A stretch of DNA of 64,000 bases from Halomonas elongata DSM 2581 (GTDB lineage Bacteria; Pseudomonadota; Gammaproteobacteria; Pseudomonadales; Halomonadaceae): positions 2,046,001-2,110,000 of the forward strand of contig NC_014532.2 in NCBI RefSeq assembly GCF_000196875.2. The letters run 5' to 3'. The notes under the pieces were generated by a model, which worked only from the letters and a program-made list of their open reading frames with translations, ran no database searches and was not told where the DNA came from. Below are positions 35,820 to 44,846 of this stretch, one piece after another. Position 1 is the first letter of the stretch; every line of letters begins with the position of its first letter. A program made the translations under genes and the position numbers.

Positions 35820-35890
35820 GCACTGTCCGAAAAGTGCCTACGCTCGGTTATACGACGTTGAAAATCCGCTCAAATGCTCATTTACTCCTT
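35819..35890 (+). repeat. REP-like element, copy 1
   Basis: About 72 bp starting GGCACTGTCCGAAAAGTGCC directly at the lysR stop and ending in AAATGCTCATTTACTCC inside the end of the next gene. An inverted, diverged copy lies at 36905-36990 and a 14-bp tip (GGCACTGTCCGAAA) at 21882-21895. Confidence 0.6.
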
Positions 35891-36808
35891 GAACGGTGCC
35901 ACCGCTTCCCGATGCCCCAACATCATGGCATCCGCCACGTGCCGTAGCGGCGTGATATCCACATCGCTGCGTCCCGTGGTCAGCAGTTCGTGGAAGTGGG
36001 CATAAAGCTCCGGATATTCGCGCTCCGGCTCGTCGACCGCCACCTCGCCATCGAGCACCAGGCGACGTCCGCCACCCGACAGCTCGAGCCGCCCTTCTTC
36101 TGTCGTGATAGTCATCTCCCAGCGGGGCGGATCCTCATGGCGGAAATCGAAATCCGCGTCGAGAGGCACACCCGTGCCATCGCGCAGATGCAGCCTGGCG
36201 GCAATCGGCGTCTGGCAGTTCTCGGGCACTTCGAGCCTGGCTTGCTTCAGGAAGAAAGCGGTATCGAACAGCTGGGTGACGATCGACAAGGCATTGATAC
36301 CGGGATCGAACACGCCCATGCCGCCGGCTTCCCAGAGCCAGGTCTGACCGGGATGCCAGACCCTGACGTCTTCGTGCCAGACGATCTCGATTCCCGTGAC
36401 CCGGCGCTCGCTCAGCCACTGCCGGGCCAGCGGCACGGCGGGGGCGAAGCGCGAATGCCAGGCGGCAAAGAGCACGCTGCCACGCGCTTCGGCCAGGGCC
36501 TTCAGGTCCTCGACTTCGGCGAGGGTCGCCCCGGGTGGCTTCTCGAGCAAGACGGCCTTGCCATCTTCCAGTGCCTGGCGGGCCAGGCCATGGCGCAGGT
36601 GGGCCGGTGTGCAGATAGCCACGGCATCCAGCGACGGCTCCTCGGATAGCATCGCCTCCAGCGATGCATAACCGGGCACGCCCTCGAGCGACGTATGTGG
36701 ATCGGCCGCGGCGACGAGCTCGAGACCCGGCGTGGCCTGAATGGCGGCGAGGTGCTGGTCGCGAACGATTTTGCCGGCACCGACCAGCCCCAGGCGAAAT
36801 GAAGACAT
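35882..36808 (-). CDS. araA: L-arabinose 1-dehydrogenase (Gfo/Idh/MocA family)
   Basis: A 308-residue NAD(P)-dependent sugar dehydrogenase: N-terminal Rossmann fold GLVGAGKIVRDQHL, EKPPGATLAEVEDLKAL carrying the catalytic Lys, and the substrate segment WHEDVRVWHPGQTWLWEAGGMGVFDPGINALSI. This last block closely resembles the L-arabinose 1-dehydrogenase of Azospirillum, so oxidation of L-arabinose (also D-galactose in that enzyme) to the lactone is the likely reaction, step one of the oxidative route. The symbol follows the Azospirillum usage and is not the E. coli isomerase. Flanked on both sides by inverted copies of a REP-like element. Confidence 0.85.
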   Translation of the reverse strand: MSSFRLGLVGAGKIVRDQHLAAIQATPGLELVAAADPHTSLEGVPGYASLEAMLSEEPSLDAVAICTPAHLRHGLARQALEDGKAVLLEKPPGATLAEVEDLKALAEARGSVLFAAWHSRFAPAVPLARQWLSERRVTGIEIVWHEDVRVWHPGQTWLWEAGGMGVFDPGINALSIVTQLFDTAFFLKQARLEVPENCQTPIAARLHLRDGTGVPLDADFDFRHEDPPRWEMTITTEEGRLELSGGGRRLVLDGEVAVDEPEREYPELYAHFHELLTTGRSDVDITPLRHVADAMMLGHREAVAPFKE

Positions 36809-36904
36809 GAAACCTCCTGACCGACGAATGGAATAGGGTTTGCCAGATGCGGCCTGAACGTCGACGAGCGACGCTCAGACCGGGCAAACATCAGCGAAGA
36901 AGAA

Positions 36905-36990
36905 GCGCAGTTTACAAAAGGTAAATGGGCTTTGTGAGTTGAGGCTTGACGCCGTCATTACCGGGCGCCGTCGCTTTTCGTACAGACCTA
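36905..36990 (-). repeat. REP-like element, copy 2 (inverted)
   Basis: Reverse-oriented relative of the element at 35819-35890: GTAAATGGGCTTTG, then GACGCCGTC, then CTTTTCGTACAG align with the reverse complement of copy 1 over about 70 bp. Its outer end touches the xylD stop codon. Confidence 0.55.
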
Positions 36991-38787
36991 GTGATTGTCG
37001 CGGGGCGGGCTGAGCCGCGCTACATCCCGATAGCCAGGCGCACCGCGCAGCGTCATGCCATCCGCCAGCGGCTCGACCAGCGTGCGCTGGATTTCCTGCC
37101 AGGGCGTCTGATGCGCCGGAAAGTCATAGCCACCGGCAGCCTCGAGACGCTCGCGACGCTTGGCCAGCTCGCTTTCGTCCACCTGCAGAGTCACTTCGCC
37201 GCGCCCCAGGTCGACGCGCAACCGATCGCCGGTCTCGAGCAATGCCAAGGGACCGCCGGTGGCGGCTTCAGGCGAGGCATTGAGGATCGAGGGCGATCCC
37301 GACGTGCCCGACTGACGACCGTCACCGAGGCACGGCAGCGACTCGATGCCCTGGCGAATCAAGGCCGCCGGCGGCTGCATGTTGACCACTTCGGCACCGC
37401 CGGGATGGCCCACCGGCCCCGCCCCGCGCATCACCAGGATGGTGCGCTCGTCGATGCCGAGCGCCGGGTCGTCGATGCGGGCGTGATAGTCCTCCGAACC
37501 GTCGAACACCACCACCTTGCCCTCGAAGGCCTCGGGATCATCGGGATCCTCGAGGAAGCGCCGGCGAAAATCGGTGGAAATCACGCTGGTCTTCATCAGT
37601 GCCGAGTCGAACAGGTTGCCCTTGAGGTTCAGGAAGCCCGCCTTCTCCACCAACGAATTGTCGAAACGCCGAATGACCTCGGTATCCTGAGTCTCGCGTC
37701 CCGCGACGTTGTCGGCCAGGCTCCGGCCGTTGGCGGTCAGGGCGTCGCCGTGGATCAAGTCATTGGACAGCAGTTCGGCGATCACTGCCGGCACGCCCCC
37801 GGCGCGATGGAATTCCTCGCCGAGATAGGCGCCCGCCGGCATCACGTTGGCCAGCAGCGGCACCGCATGACCGAGACGTTGCCAGTCGTCGTTGTCGAGC
37901 GCGACGCCGGCATGGCGTGCGATGGCGTTGACATGCACGGGCGCATTGGAGGAGCCACCCAGCGCAGAGCAGGTCACGATGGCGTTCTCGAAGGCTTCCC
38001 GGGTCAGGATGTCGCTCGGTCGCAGATCCTCCCAGACCATGTCGACGACGCGCTCGCCGGTCTGATAGGCGACCATGGCCCGCTCCTTGTAGGGGCCGGG
38101 AATCATCGCCGAGCCGGGCAGGCTCATGCCCAGCGCCTCGGCCATGGAGTTCATGGTCGAGGCCGTGCCCATGGTGTTGCAGTGCCCCACGGAAGGCGCG
38201 GACTCGGCAATTCTCGACAGAAAGTCGGGATAGTCGATGTCGCCGGCGGCCAGGCGCTTGCGCATCTCCCAGACGATGGTGCCGGAGCCCACCCGCTCCG
38301 CGCCGTGCCAGCCGTTGAGCATCGGCCCACCGGACAGCACGATGGCCGGGATATTCACCGTGGCCGCGGCCATCAGGCAGGCCGGAGTGGTCTTGTCGCA
38401 GCCGGTAGTCAGCACCACGCCGTCCAGCGGGTAGCCGTGCAGCACCTCGACCAGCCCGAGATAGGCCAGGTTGCGATCCAGCGCGGCCGTGGGCCGACGC
38501 ACATTCTCATGGATAGGATGCAACGGGAACTCGAACGGCACCCCACCGGCGGCACGAATCCCGTCCTTGACGCGCTTGACCAGCTCGACGTGATGGCGAT
38601 TGCAGGGCGTCAGGTCGGAGCCCGACTGGGCGATGCCGATGATCGGTCGTCCAGAGGTCAGTTCCTCCAGCGTCATGCCGTAGTTCATGTAGCGCTCGAT
38701 GCACAGCGCCGTGGTGCCCGGATGCTCGGGATTGTCGAACCAGTCGCGCGAACGCAGCTGGTCTGGAGTGATCTTGTGAATAGTCAT
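36988..38787 (-). CDS. xylD: D-xylonate dehydratase (IlvD/Edd family)
   Basis: A 599-residue Fe-S, Mg-dependent sugar-acid dehydratase. Cluster cysteines appear in [22 protein letters not shown] and [12 protein letters not shown]; the C-terminal part has [16 protein letters not shown] and [25 protein letters not shown]. The start ([27 protein letters not shown]) and these blocks match Caulobacter-type XylD closely, distinguishing it from the shorter arabonate dehydratase at 42.9 kb. It yields 2-keto-3-deoxy-xylonate. It may accept other pentonates or hexonates. Confidence 0.88.
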   Translation of the reverse strand: MTIHKITPDQLRSRDWFDNPEHPGTTALCIERYMNYGMTLEELTSGRPIIGIAQSGSDLTPCNRHHVELVKRVKDGIRAAGGVPFEFPLHPIHENVRRPTAALDRNLAYLGLVEVLHGYPLDGVVLTTGCDKTTPACLMAAATVNIPAIVLSGGPMLNGWHGAERVGSGTIVWEMRKRLAAGDIDYPDFLSRIAESAPSVGHCNTMGTASTMNSMAEALGMSLPGSAMIPGPYKERAMVAYQTGERVVDMVWEDLRPSDILTREAFENAIVTCSALGGSSNAPVHVNAIARHAGVALDNDDWQRLGHAVPLLANVMPAGAYLGEEFHRAGGVPAVIAELLSNDLIHGDALTANGRSLADNVAGRETQDTEVIRRFDNSLVEKAGFLNLKGNLFDSALMKTSVISTDFRRRFLEDPDDPEAFEGKVVVFDGSEDYHARIDDPALGIDERTILVMRGAGPVGHPGGAEVVNMQPPAALIRQGIESLPCLGDGRQSGTSGSPSILNASPEAATGGPLALLETGDRLRVDLGRGEVTLQVDESELAKRRERLEAAGGYDFPAHQTPWQEIQRTLVEPLADGMTLRGAPGYRDVARLSPPRDNH

Positions 38788-38875
38788 TGAAGGTCTCGTC
38801 AGCGACTGATCTCAGTCATTGGATCAGCACAATGTATTCGGAAACCCCGCGCCCCCTGCGATAGGCCAGCCCCCG

Positions 38876-38990
38876 TCAGTCGTGATACAGCACACTGCGC
38901 CCGCCATCGATCCTCGAGCAGGTCGCATCGATGAAGGGAGTCTCGTCTGAGGCCAGGAAGACCGCCGTCATGGCCACTTCTCGGGTGTCC
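38876..38990 (-). pseudogene. C-terminal remnant of a short-chain dehydrogenase
   Basis: On the minus strand the frame ending at TGA (38878-38876) reads DTREVAMTAVFLASDETPF then IDATCSRIDGGRSVLYHD. This is the standard SDR C-terminus (xVAxxAxFLASDxxxFI...DGG). No Rossmann motif or YxxxK catalytic site precedes it, so only about 38 codons survive. Such SDRs in pentose loci oxidise sugars or keto-acids; the original substrate is unknown. Confidence 0.65.
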
Positions 38991-39038
38991 CAAACTCCCC
39001 GGTGGCAGCGGACCCCCAGCTGCCGCCTCGCGAGCCAA

Positions 39039-39079
39039 GCACCACGGCGTCCATCGGATTACCACGAATTGCCTCCTCG
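39039..39079 (-). pseudogene. internal remnant of an arabonate-dehydratase gene
   Basis: Translates to EEAIRGNPMDAVVL, against EEAIRGNPIDAVVL in the intact dehydratase at 42860-44617. At DNA level about 41 bases align with four mismatches to the region near 44248-44288. Both ends break off abruptly into unrelated sequence and the SDR remnant. It is a deletion scar of a paralogue that once stood behind the promoter at 39145-39171. Confidence 0.65.
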
Positions 39080-39144
39080 CGTGTGCCGACACGCACCGAG
39101 GAACCCGGGCCACGAGAGTAACGGCTTCTCCTTTTCTAGTATAT

Positions 39145-39171
39145 ACATACAAAAGTATATGTTGAACAAAT
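39145..39171. promoter_or_regulatory. candidate GntR operator, site 1
   Basis: Contains ATGTTGAACAAAT (39159-39171) preceded by ACATACAAAAGTATAT with the inverted ATAC/GTAT pair. The 27-bp block recurs almost unchanged at 44709-44735. It lies upstream of the exported GH43 gene (39229, plus) and of the remnants on the minus strand. Confidence 0.55.
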
Positions 39172-39228
39172 GACGGTAATGCTCAACATTTAAATTCGAA
39201 TATCATAACTAACAAATGGATAACTAGA

Positions 39229-41535
39229 ATGGCCATACACAAGCGCAACCACAATCGTGCTGCTCTAGAACTCACCAGGAACACAGCCTCCCGGTGGGCC
39301 GTGGGCGCCGCGGCGGCGTTCGCCAGCACGCTGGCACTAGCAGACGCCACTGCAGCAGGAAACGACTCGCCACCCTTTATCGTGCCGCCTGTCATGGTGT
39401 CAGGAAGTTCGATTCCTTCCCCTCCCGAGGGAAGGAGCATCGAGCGCGTCGAAGTCAGCGGTGACGCCCGTTATGAGAAGGGGAAGCTCCAGTCGAGTGG
39501 CGATGCACCCCGGGAGATCAGCCTGGCGGTGACGCTCGCCGATACGGCGGACGGCGACATGACCACCCGCCGCTATACCACTACTTTACTGCCCGCTGAC
39601 TCGAGCCACGAGCTCTTGGCATTTGACCGCACACCGACCAGCTCATCGGAAGCCAACAACGCCGATATCGCCCTGAGCATGCACTTGGCGCTCGACGGAG
39701 AGCCGCTTTTTCATAACTACGGCATCTTTTTTCCCGAGGTCTCCGAAACGCCACCGCCGCTGGGCACCCATGACGAGATTCTGCACAGCCTTCGCGACCC
39801 GCATCTCGCCTATCTGGCAGACGGCAACTTCGGCATCATGGCCACCCGTACGGCGCGAGGTGGAGGCAGCGACGGCTCACAGGCTTCGTCGGTGCTGCTG
39901 GCGGTATCAGACGATTTGCTCGATTATCGAGAACTCGGACTGCTGGACCTGGGCGTGACTGACGGCGTCAACGACCCTGCCTTTGCCTATCACTCGGCGC
40001 TCGATCGCTATGTGATTACCTGGCGAAACGATGCGGGTACCGAGTACCACGCAAGCTTCGACGCATTTTCACCCGAGGCGGAGGTATCACCTCCCCAGCG
40101 CGGCAAGGTAACGCTGCCAGGGCGTGTCGCCAACAGCGATATCGCTGACTTCCAAAGCGGCAGCCGAACACCGATTACCCGCGAGGTCGCGGAGCAACTC
40201 ACCACCCGTTTCGAGCCCATCCGGAACCTTGGCGCGAGGTTACCATCGCCCCTCCATGTCGAGCTCGATACGACCTTCGACGCTAAAGCGCTACCGGCAC
40301 GCATCCTTCTGGACTACAGCGATGGTTCCACCAACTCGCTGGCCGTCGAGTGGGATGACGCCGACATCAATAACATTACCACTCAAACACCCGGGCGCTA
40401 TCGCGTCCACGGCACACTCAAACAAGAGATATTTCCCACTCCGCTGGCAGATGAGCGGGCCGACCCCATGATCGTGCCCTTTGCTTTCGAGGGAAATGAT
40501 TACTTTCTGATGGTCGCCACTAAAGACCTCAACCTGGACCCCATCAACAACGATGGCGAGCCAACCGGTATGCCGCTGCGTATGGCGCCCTCCATCAGTG
40601 CGCTGGCGGATACCCATGGCGGAGACGACCTCGAGGTGGATATCCTCTCGGCGGGTACGCTGGATGCCGAGGGCAATCCCATGACCGGCTGTTTCTGGGC
40701 ACCGGAGATGCACCACATCGATAACCGCCTGTCGATTCTCTTCATGCCCTGCTACGACGGAGAGGATGGCCAGCCCGACATGTGGACCGGCCGCGCCAGT
40801 ATTGTTCAACTCAAGCAAAATGACCAAGGCGAGCCTCTCGATCCACGCAATCCAGCCAACTGGACTACCGCCGAACAGGTCGTCCGGGCCGATGGATCCT
40901 TGCTCAACCCGCTGCAGGGCATCTCTCTGGACATGACCTTTTTCATCGATGAAGGGCAAGCCTACTACGCCTGGCAAATGCTCGGAGCGGTATATATCGC
41001 CACCATGGATCCTGATGATCCTACCCGCCTGACCAGCGAACCGACACGCATCATCGCCCCCCATTACGCCTGGGAGAACACCATTGCCGAAGGCCCCAAC
41101 GTTTTCATCCGCGACGGTATCGTCAACATGCTCTATTCAGGCTCACTGGTAGGTGACACCTATGCCACCGGGCTGGCCAGAGCCACCTCGGGGGACGATT
41201 TGACCGACCCCGCCAGCTGGGAGCGCCTCAACTATCCCGTCCACAAGTCAGAACCCTACAACGGTGAATTCCTGCTCGGCACAGGCCACGGTGCCTGGTC
41301 GTACGATGCCGATGGAAACCAGATTTACGTCTTTCACGTGCGTACAGACCATCAGGACCTGGGCGGTCGAGATACCTTCGTGCAGCGCGTTCACTGGACC
41401 CAGCAGGGGCTGCCCCGCTTCAACATCGAAACAGAACATGAGCTAGCCCCGCAGTTCCGCGAAATCGCTATCGACGTAGTAGTGGGCGAACCCCAGGAGT
41501 CAACGGCACCTGGCAGTACGACATCATCTCAATAA
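39229..41535 (+). CDS. exported GH43 arabinofuranosidase/arabinanase with Ig-like domain
   Basis: A 768-residue exported enzyme. The signal region is long (to about residue 43; VGAAAAFASTLALADATAA). An N-terminal beta-rich part (DPHLAYLADGNFGIMATR; NDPAFAYHSALDRYVITW) precedes a bacterial Ig-like domain (YSDGSTNSLAVEWDDADI, TPGRYRVHGTL), then a GH43 five-bladed propeller: base Asp in RADPMIVPF, WAPEMHH, pKa-modulating Asp in ISLDMTFF and acid Glu in TIAEGPNVF. It should cut arabinan or arabinoxylan side chains outside the cell. Exact specificity is not readable. No close ribosome-binding site is seen at the ATG. Confidence 0.82.
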   Translation: MAIHKRNHNRAALELTRNTASRWAVGAAAAFASTLALADATAAGNDSPPFIVPPVMVSGSSIPSPPEGRSIERVEVSGDARYEKGKLQSSGDAPREISLAVTLADTADGDMTTRRYTTTLLPADSSHELLAFDRTPTSSSEANNADIALSMHLALDGEPLFHNYGIFFPEVSETPPPLGTHDEILHSLRDPHLAYLADGNFGIMATRTARGGGSDGSQASSVLLAVSDDLLDYRELGLLDLGVTDGVNDPAFAYHSALDRYVITWRNDAGTEYHASFDAFSPEAEVSPPQRGKVTLPGRVANSDIADFQSGSRTPITREVAEQLTTRFEPIRNLGARLPSPLHVELDTTFDAKALPARILLDYSDGSTNSLAVEWDDADINNITTQTPGRYRVHGTLKQEIFPTPLADERADPMIVPFAFEGNDYFLMVATKDLNLDPINNDGEPTGMPLRMAPSISALADTHGGDDLEVDILSAGTLDAEGNPMTGCFWAPEMHHIDNRLSILFMPCYDGEDGQPDMWTGRASIVQLKQNDQGEPLDPRNPANWTTAEQVVRADGSLLNPLQGISLDMTFFIDEGQAYYAWQMLGAVYIATMDPDDPTRLTSEPTRIIAPHYAWENTIAEGPNVFIRDGIVNMLYSGSLVGDTYATGLARATSGDDLTDPASWERLNYPVHKSEPYNGEFLLGTGHGAWSYDADGNQIYVFHVRTDHQDLGGRDTFVQRVHWTQQGLPRFNIETEHELAPQFREIAIDVVVGEPQESTAPGSTTSSQ

Positions 41536-41629
41536 ACCGCTAGGTTCTTCGCAGATCACAGGGTTTGAGGCAAGGCGGGATATAGAGAGAGAAACGACGG
41601 TAAATCCGAGAAAACGTCAGCCCTATGGA

Positions 41630-41654
41630 CGGCCACCGGATAGGTGGCCGTTTC
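41630..41654 (+). terminator. terminator between convergent GH43 genes
   Basis: Stem CGGCCACC / GGTGGCCG with loop GGATA followed by TTTCC; about 95 bp after the GH43 stop. Orientation favours the plus strand. Confidence 0.6.
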
Positions 41655-41733
41655 CGACTCGATAAGCGGGTATCTCAGCTCGACTCTTTAGCGAAGAAAG
41701 GCACGGCGCCAGTTGAACCGGGCGTTGGGGGCA

Positions 41734-42795
41734 CTAGTCAGCGTCCACCAGCTCGCTTTGGTAGTTGCCCAGCGCCGCGGAATCCACGGTCGGCCAGCCA
41801 TCCGACCATTCGACCTCGGCAATTTTGAGCTTCTGCAGGCCCTGATCGGCTGCGTCGTAGGCGTGAAAGACCAGATAGTCCTGGTCATCAAAGCGGTAGA
41901 TACTGTTGTGGCCGACGCCATACCACTCATCGTTACCTTCCAGAATGACCGTGCCACCGCCGGCGGCCATGTCTATGCCCTGCCGGTCCACGTAGGGCCC
42001 CTGAACGTTTTCGGAGCGCCCCACGGCCATGTGGTAGGTGCTGTCTTTCCCCTGGCAGCATTTGCCGTAGGAGACGAAGAGGTAATAATAATCGTCGTGC
42101 TGGAAAATAAACGGTGCTTCGATGTCGGCGGGACCGGCGTGATCATCCGGAATAAAAGCCGGTCGCTCCCGCTTGGCCAACGAGTACCACTGCTGCGGCT
42201 CGGCCAACTCAGTCATGTTGTCAGCGAGCTGCACCAGCTTGATGCCGCCCCAGAACGAGCCAAAGCTCATCCAGGGCGTATCCTGCTCGTCCACGATGAT
42301 GTGCGGGTCGATGGCGTTCCACAGATCGCGGTTGGGCACCGACTGCAGCACGACGCCCTGATCCCGCCACGCATAGTCTGGGCTATCGGCGTCCAGCGTT
42401 GTGTTGGTCGCGACACCAATGGCCGATGTATTGCGGCCAAACGCCGACACCGAGTAGTAAAGGTAGAACCGACCGTCGCGCTCGATGATATCCGGTGCCC
42501 ACAGATGACCAGCAAAGTCGGGCACCACCTCGCGGGCCCAGTCGGGCTCGGGGTCGAAGACGTGGCCATCGAGCTGCCACCGCTGCCGATCCGGTGAGCG
42601 GTAGATGGTGATCCCGGGCCCGGTGGAGAACAGGTAGTAGGTGCCCTGCTCCTCGGCCATTACCGGATCATGAATGCTCACCTCGGGCAGCTCATCGGCC
42701 ACCGCAGCCAGGCTCATGGCGCCGCAAAGCGCAGCAGCACCGCTCAACGATATCAACCTTGCGGCTCCGGCCTGATAGCGCTGTTCGAACATCAT
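41734..42795 (-). CDS. exported GH43 endo-1,5-alpha-L-arabinanase
   Basis: A 353-residue compact GH43 enzyme. Signal peptide (ISLSGAAALCGAMSLAAVADE) precedes the propeller: base Asp in VSIHDPVMAEEQGTYYLFSTG, HLWAPDI, Asp in NAIDPHIIVDEQ, acid Glu in ADIEAPFIFQHDDYYYLF, and the GVGHNSI His of the central cation site. This is the layout of arabinan endo-1,5-arabinosidases. AGGGAG precedes ATG 42795; the frame extension into araC is not used. It is 64 bp downstream of the arabonate dehydratase on the same strand and is probably co-transcribed with it. Confidence 0.88.
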   Translation of the reverse strand: MMFEQRYQAGAARLISLSGAAALCGAMSLAAVADELPEVSIHDPVMAEEQGTYYLFSTGPGITIYRSPDRQRWQLDGHVFDPEPDWAREVVPDFAGHLWAPDIIERDGRFYLYYSVSAFGRNTSAIGVATNTTLDADSPDYAWRDQGVVLQSVPNRDLWNAIDPHIIVDEQDTPWMSFGSFWGGIKLVQLADNMTELAEPQQWYSLAKRERPAFIPDDHAGPADIEAPFIFQHDDYYYLFVSYGKCCQGKDSTYHMAVGRSENVQGPYVDRQGIDMAAGGGTVILEGNDEWYGVGHNSIYRFDDQDYLVFHAYDAADQGLQKLKIAEVEWSDGWPTVDSAALGNYQSELVDAD

Positions 42796-42859
42796 CACTG
42801 CTCCCTTCACGGCCCCGTGTTGCATCAATTGATCTTGTGTTGCTCTACATACGGCGATC

Positions 42860-44617
42860 TCAGTGAGAGTGGCGCGGCACGTCGGCACCCCGGCAGCCCA
42901 CCAGGAAGTCGAAGTCGCAGCCTTCATCGGCCTGCAGCACGTGCTCGATGTAGAGCTGACGATATCCCCCGCTGCTGGCGATCTGACGCGAGGCCTGGGT
43001 GGGATCGTGCTCGGCCAGGCGCGCCTGGAGTTCCTCGTCGTCGATGTCCAGGTGCAGCTTGCCGGCGTAGGCATCCAGCTCGACCCAGTCACCATTGCGC
43101 ACTGCCGCCAACGGCCCTCCGGCCGCCGCCTCGGGAGCCACGTGGAGCACCACGGTACCGTAGGCCGTGCCGCTCATGCGCGCATCCGAGATCCGCACCA
43201 TGTCGGTGACGCCCTGTTCGAGCAGCTTGGCCGGCAGGCCCATGTTGCCCACTTCGGCCATGCCGTGATAACCACGCGGCCCGCAATGCTTCATCACCAG
43301 CACGCTGTCGGCGTCCACGTCCAGGTCGGGGTCATTGATGCGCGCCTTGTAGTCGTCGAAGTCCTCGAACACCACAGCACGCCCACGGTGTGTCATCAGC
43401 TCGGGGGTCGCCGCCGACGGCTTGAGCACCGCGCCCTTGGGGGCCAGGTTGCCGTGCAGCACGCACATGCCGCCATCCTCGACCAGCGGGTTGTCGAGCG
43501 GCCGGATCACCTCGTCGTTGTACTGCGGCGCTTCGACGACGTTGTCCCACAGCGTCTTGCCGTTGACGGTCAGCGCATCCTTGTTCGGCAAGCGATCGGC
43601 CTCGCCCAGGCGACGCAGCACGGCGGGCAGTCCGCCGGCATAATAGAACTCCTCCATCAGGAAGCGCCCGGAGGGCTGCAGGTCCACCAGCGTGGGCGTG
43701 CCACGACCGATGCGCGTCCAGTCGTCCAACGCCAGGTCGACGCCGATGCGCCCGGCAATGGCCTTGAGGTGAATCACCGCGTTGGTGGAACCGCCGATCG
43801 CCGCATTGGTGCGAATGGCGTTCTCGAAGGCTCCTCGCGTCAGAACCTTCGAGAGGCGCAGATCCTCGTCGACCATTTCGACGATGCGATTGCCCGACAG
43901 GTGAGCCAGCACATAGCGACGCGAATCCACCGCCGGGATGGCGGCGTTGTGCGGCAGCGACACGCCCAGCGACTCGGCCATGCAGGCCATGGTCGAAGCC
44001 GTGCCCATGGTGTTGCAGGTGCCTGCCGAACGCGACATGCCCGCCTCGGCGGCCATGAAGTCGTGCATCGAGATCTTGCCAGCCTTGACCTCTTCGGAAA
44101 GGCGCCAGACCACCGTGCCCGAGCCGATGTCGCGCCCTTCCTGCTTGCCGTTGAGCATCGGCCCACCGGTAACCACGATCGTCGGGATGTCACAGCTCGC
44201 CGCGCCCATCAACAGCGCCGGCGTGGTCTTGTCGCAGCCGACCAGCAGCACCACGGCGTCGATCGGATTGCCGCGAATCGCCTCCTCGACGTCCATGCTC
44301 GCCAGGTTGCGGGTGAACATCGCCGTCGGGCGCAGATTGGATTCGCCATTGGAAAACACCGGGAACTCGACCGGATAACCGCCCGCTTCCAGGACTCCCT
44401 TCTTCACATGGTCGGCAATCTTGCGGAAGTGAGCGTTGCAGGGCGTCAGCTCCGACCAGGTATTGCAGATGCCGATGATCGGCTTGCCCTGGAATTCATG
44501 GTCGGGGATGCCCTGGTTCTTCATCCAACTGCGATACATGAAGCCATTCTTGTCGGCGGTACCGAACCACTCGGCACTGCGCAGCTTCGGCTTGCTGGAA
44601 GTCTTCGATGACGACAT
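42860..44617 (-). CDS. araC: L-arabonate dehydratase (IlvD/Edd family)
   Basis: A 585-residue Fe-S dehydratase converting L-arabonate to 2-keto-3-deoxy-L-arabonate. Cluster cysteines are in [22 protein letters not shown] and [12 protein letters not shown]; the N-terminus KLRSAEWFGTADKNGFMYRSWMKNQG and the end DFDFLVGCRGADVPRHSH are typical of pentonate dehydratases. AGGAG lies 8 nt before ATG 44617. It is divergent from the TRAP operon across operator site 2. The symbol follows the Azospirillum pathway naming and is not the E. coli regulator. Confidence 0.88.
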   Translation of the reverse strand: MSSSKTSSKPKLRSAEWFGTADKNGFMYRSWMKNQGIPDHEFQGKPIIGICNTWSELTPCNAHFRKIADHVKKGVLEAGGYPVEFPVFSNGESNLRPTAMFTRNLASMDVEEAIRGNPIDAVVLLVGCDKTTPALLMGAASCDIPTIVVTGGPMLNGKQEGRDIGSGTVVWRLSEEVKAGKISMHDFMAAEAGMSRSAGTCNTMGTASTMACMAESLGVSLPHNAAIPAVDSRRYVLAHLSGNRIVEMVDEDLRLSKVLTRGAFENAIRTNAAIGGSTNAVIHLKAIAGRIGVDLALDDWTRIGRGTPTLVDLQPSGRFLMEEFYYAGGLPAVLRRLGEADRLPNKDALTVNGKTLWDNVVEAPQYNDEVIRPLDNPLVEDGGMCVLHGNLAPKGAVLKPSAATPELMTHRGRAVVFEDFDDYKARINDPDLDVDADSVLVMKHCGPRGYHGMAEVGNMGLPAKLLEQGVTDMVRISDARMSGTAYGTVVLHVAPEAAAGGPLAAVRNGDWVELDAYAGKLHLDIDDEELQARLAEHDPTQASRQIASSGGYRQLYIEHVLQADEGCDFDFLVGCRGADVPRHSH

Positions 44618-44708
44618 TGAGGTGACTCCTCGCGGCATTCCTGGGCGATGGGCCGGGCCCACCGATGATGTGACATGGACACTACGACGAGGCGCGCCAA
44701 AAGTACAC

Positions 44709-44735
44709 ACATACGAAAGTATATGTTGAACATAT
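44709..44735. promoter_or_regulatory. candidate GntR operator, site 2
   Basis: ACATACGAAAGTATAT followed by ATGTTGAACATAT (44723-44735), nearly identical to site 1, in the divergent promoter region of araC (minus) and dctP (plus). Confidence 0.6.
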
Positions 44736-44846
44736 CTGAGTCATGAGCAACATTTCCCCTGCCCGTTGAACAGCAATGGGCATGCACCCGACACCCCAAG
44801 CTCCAGCACGAACGTCAACAACAACCTCCCTCAACGGAGAGATTCG

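Noticed and set aside
38799..39152. 117-codon minus-strand frame as an intact gene
   Set aside because: Its frame does not correspond to the SDR or dehydratase homology, which lie in other frames as remnants.
42860..44617. Considered as IlvD (dihydroxyacid dehydratase) for branched-chain amino acids
   Set aside because: N- and C-termini match pentonate dehydratases, and the gene lies in a pentose locus beside arabinanase and TRAP genes.
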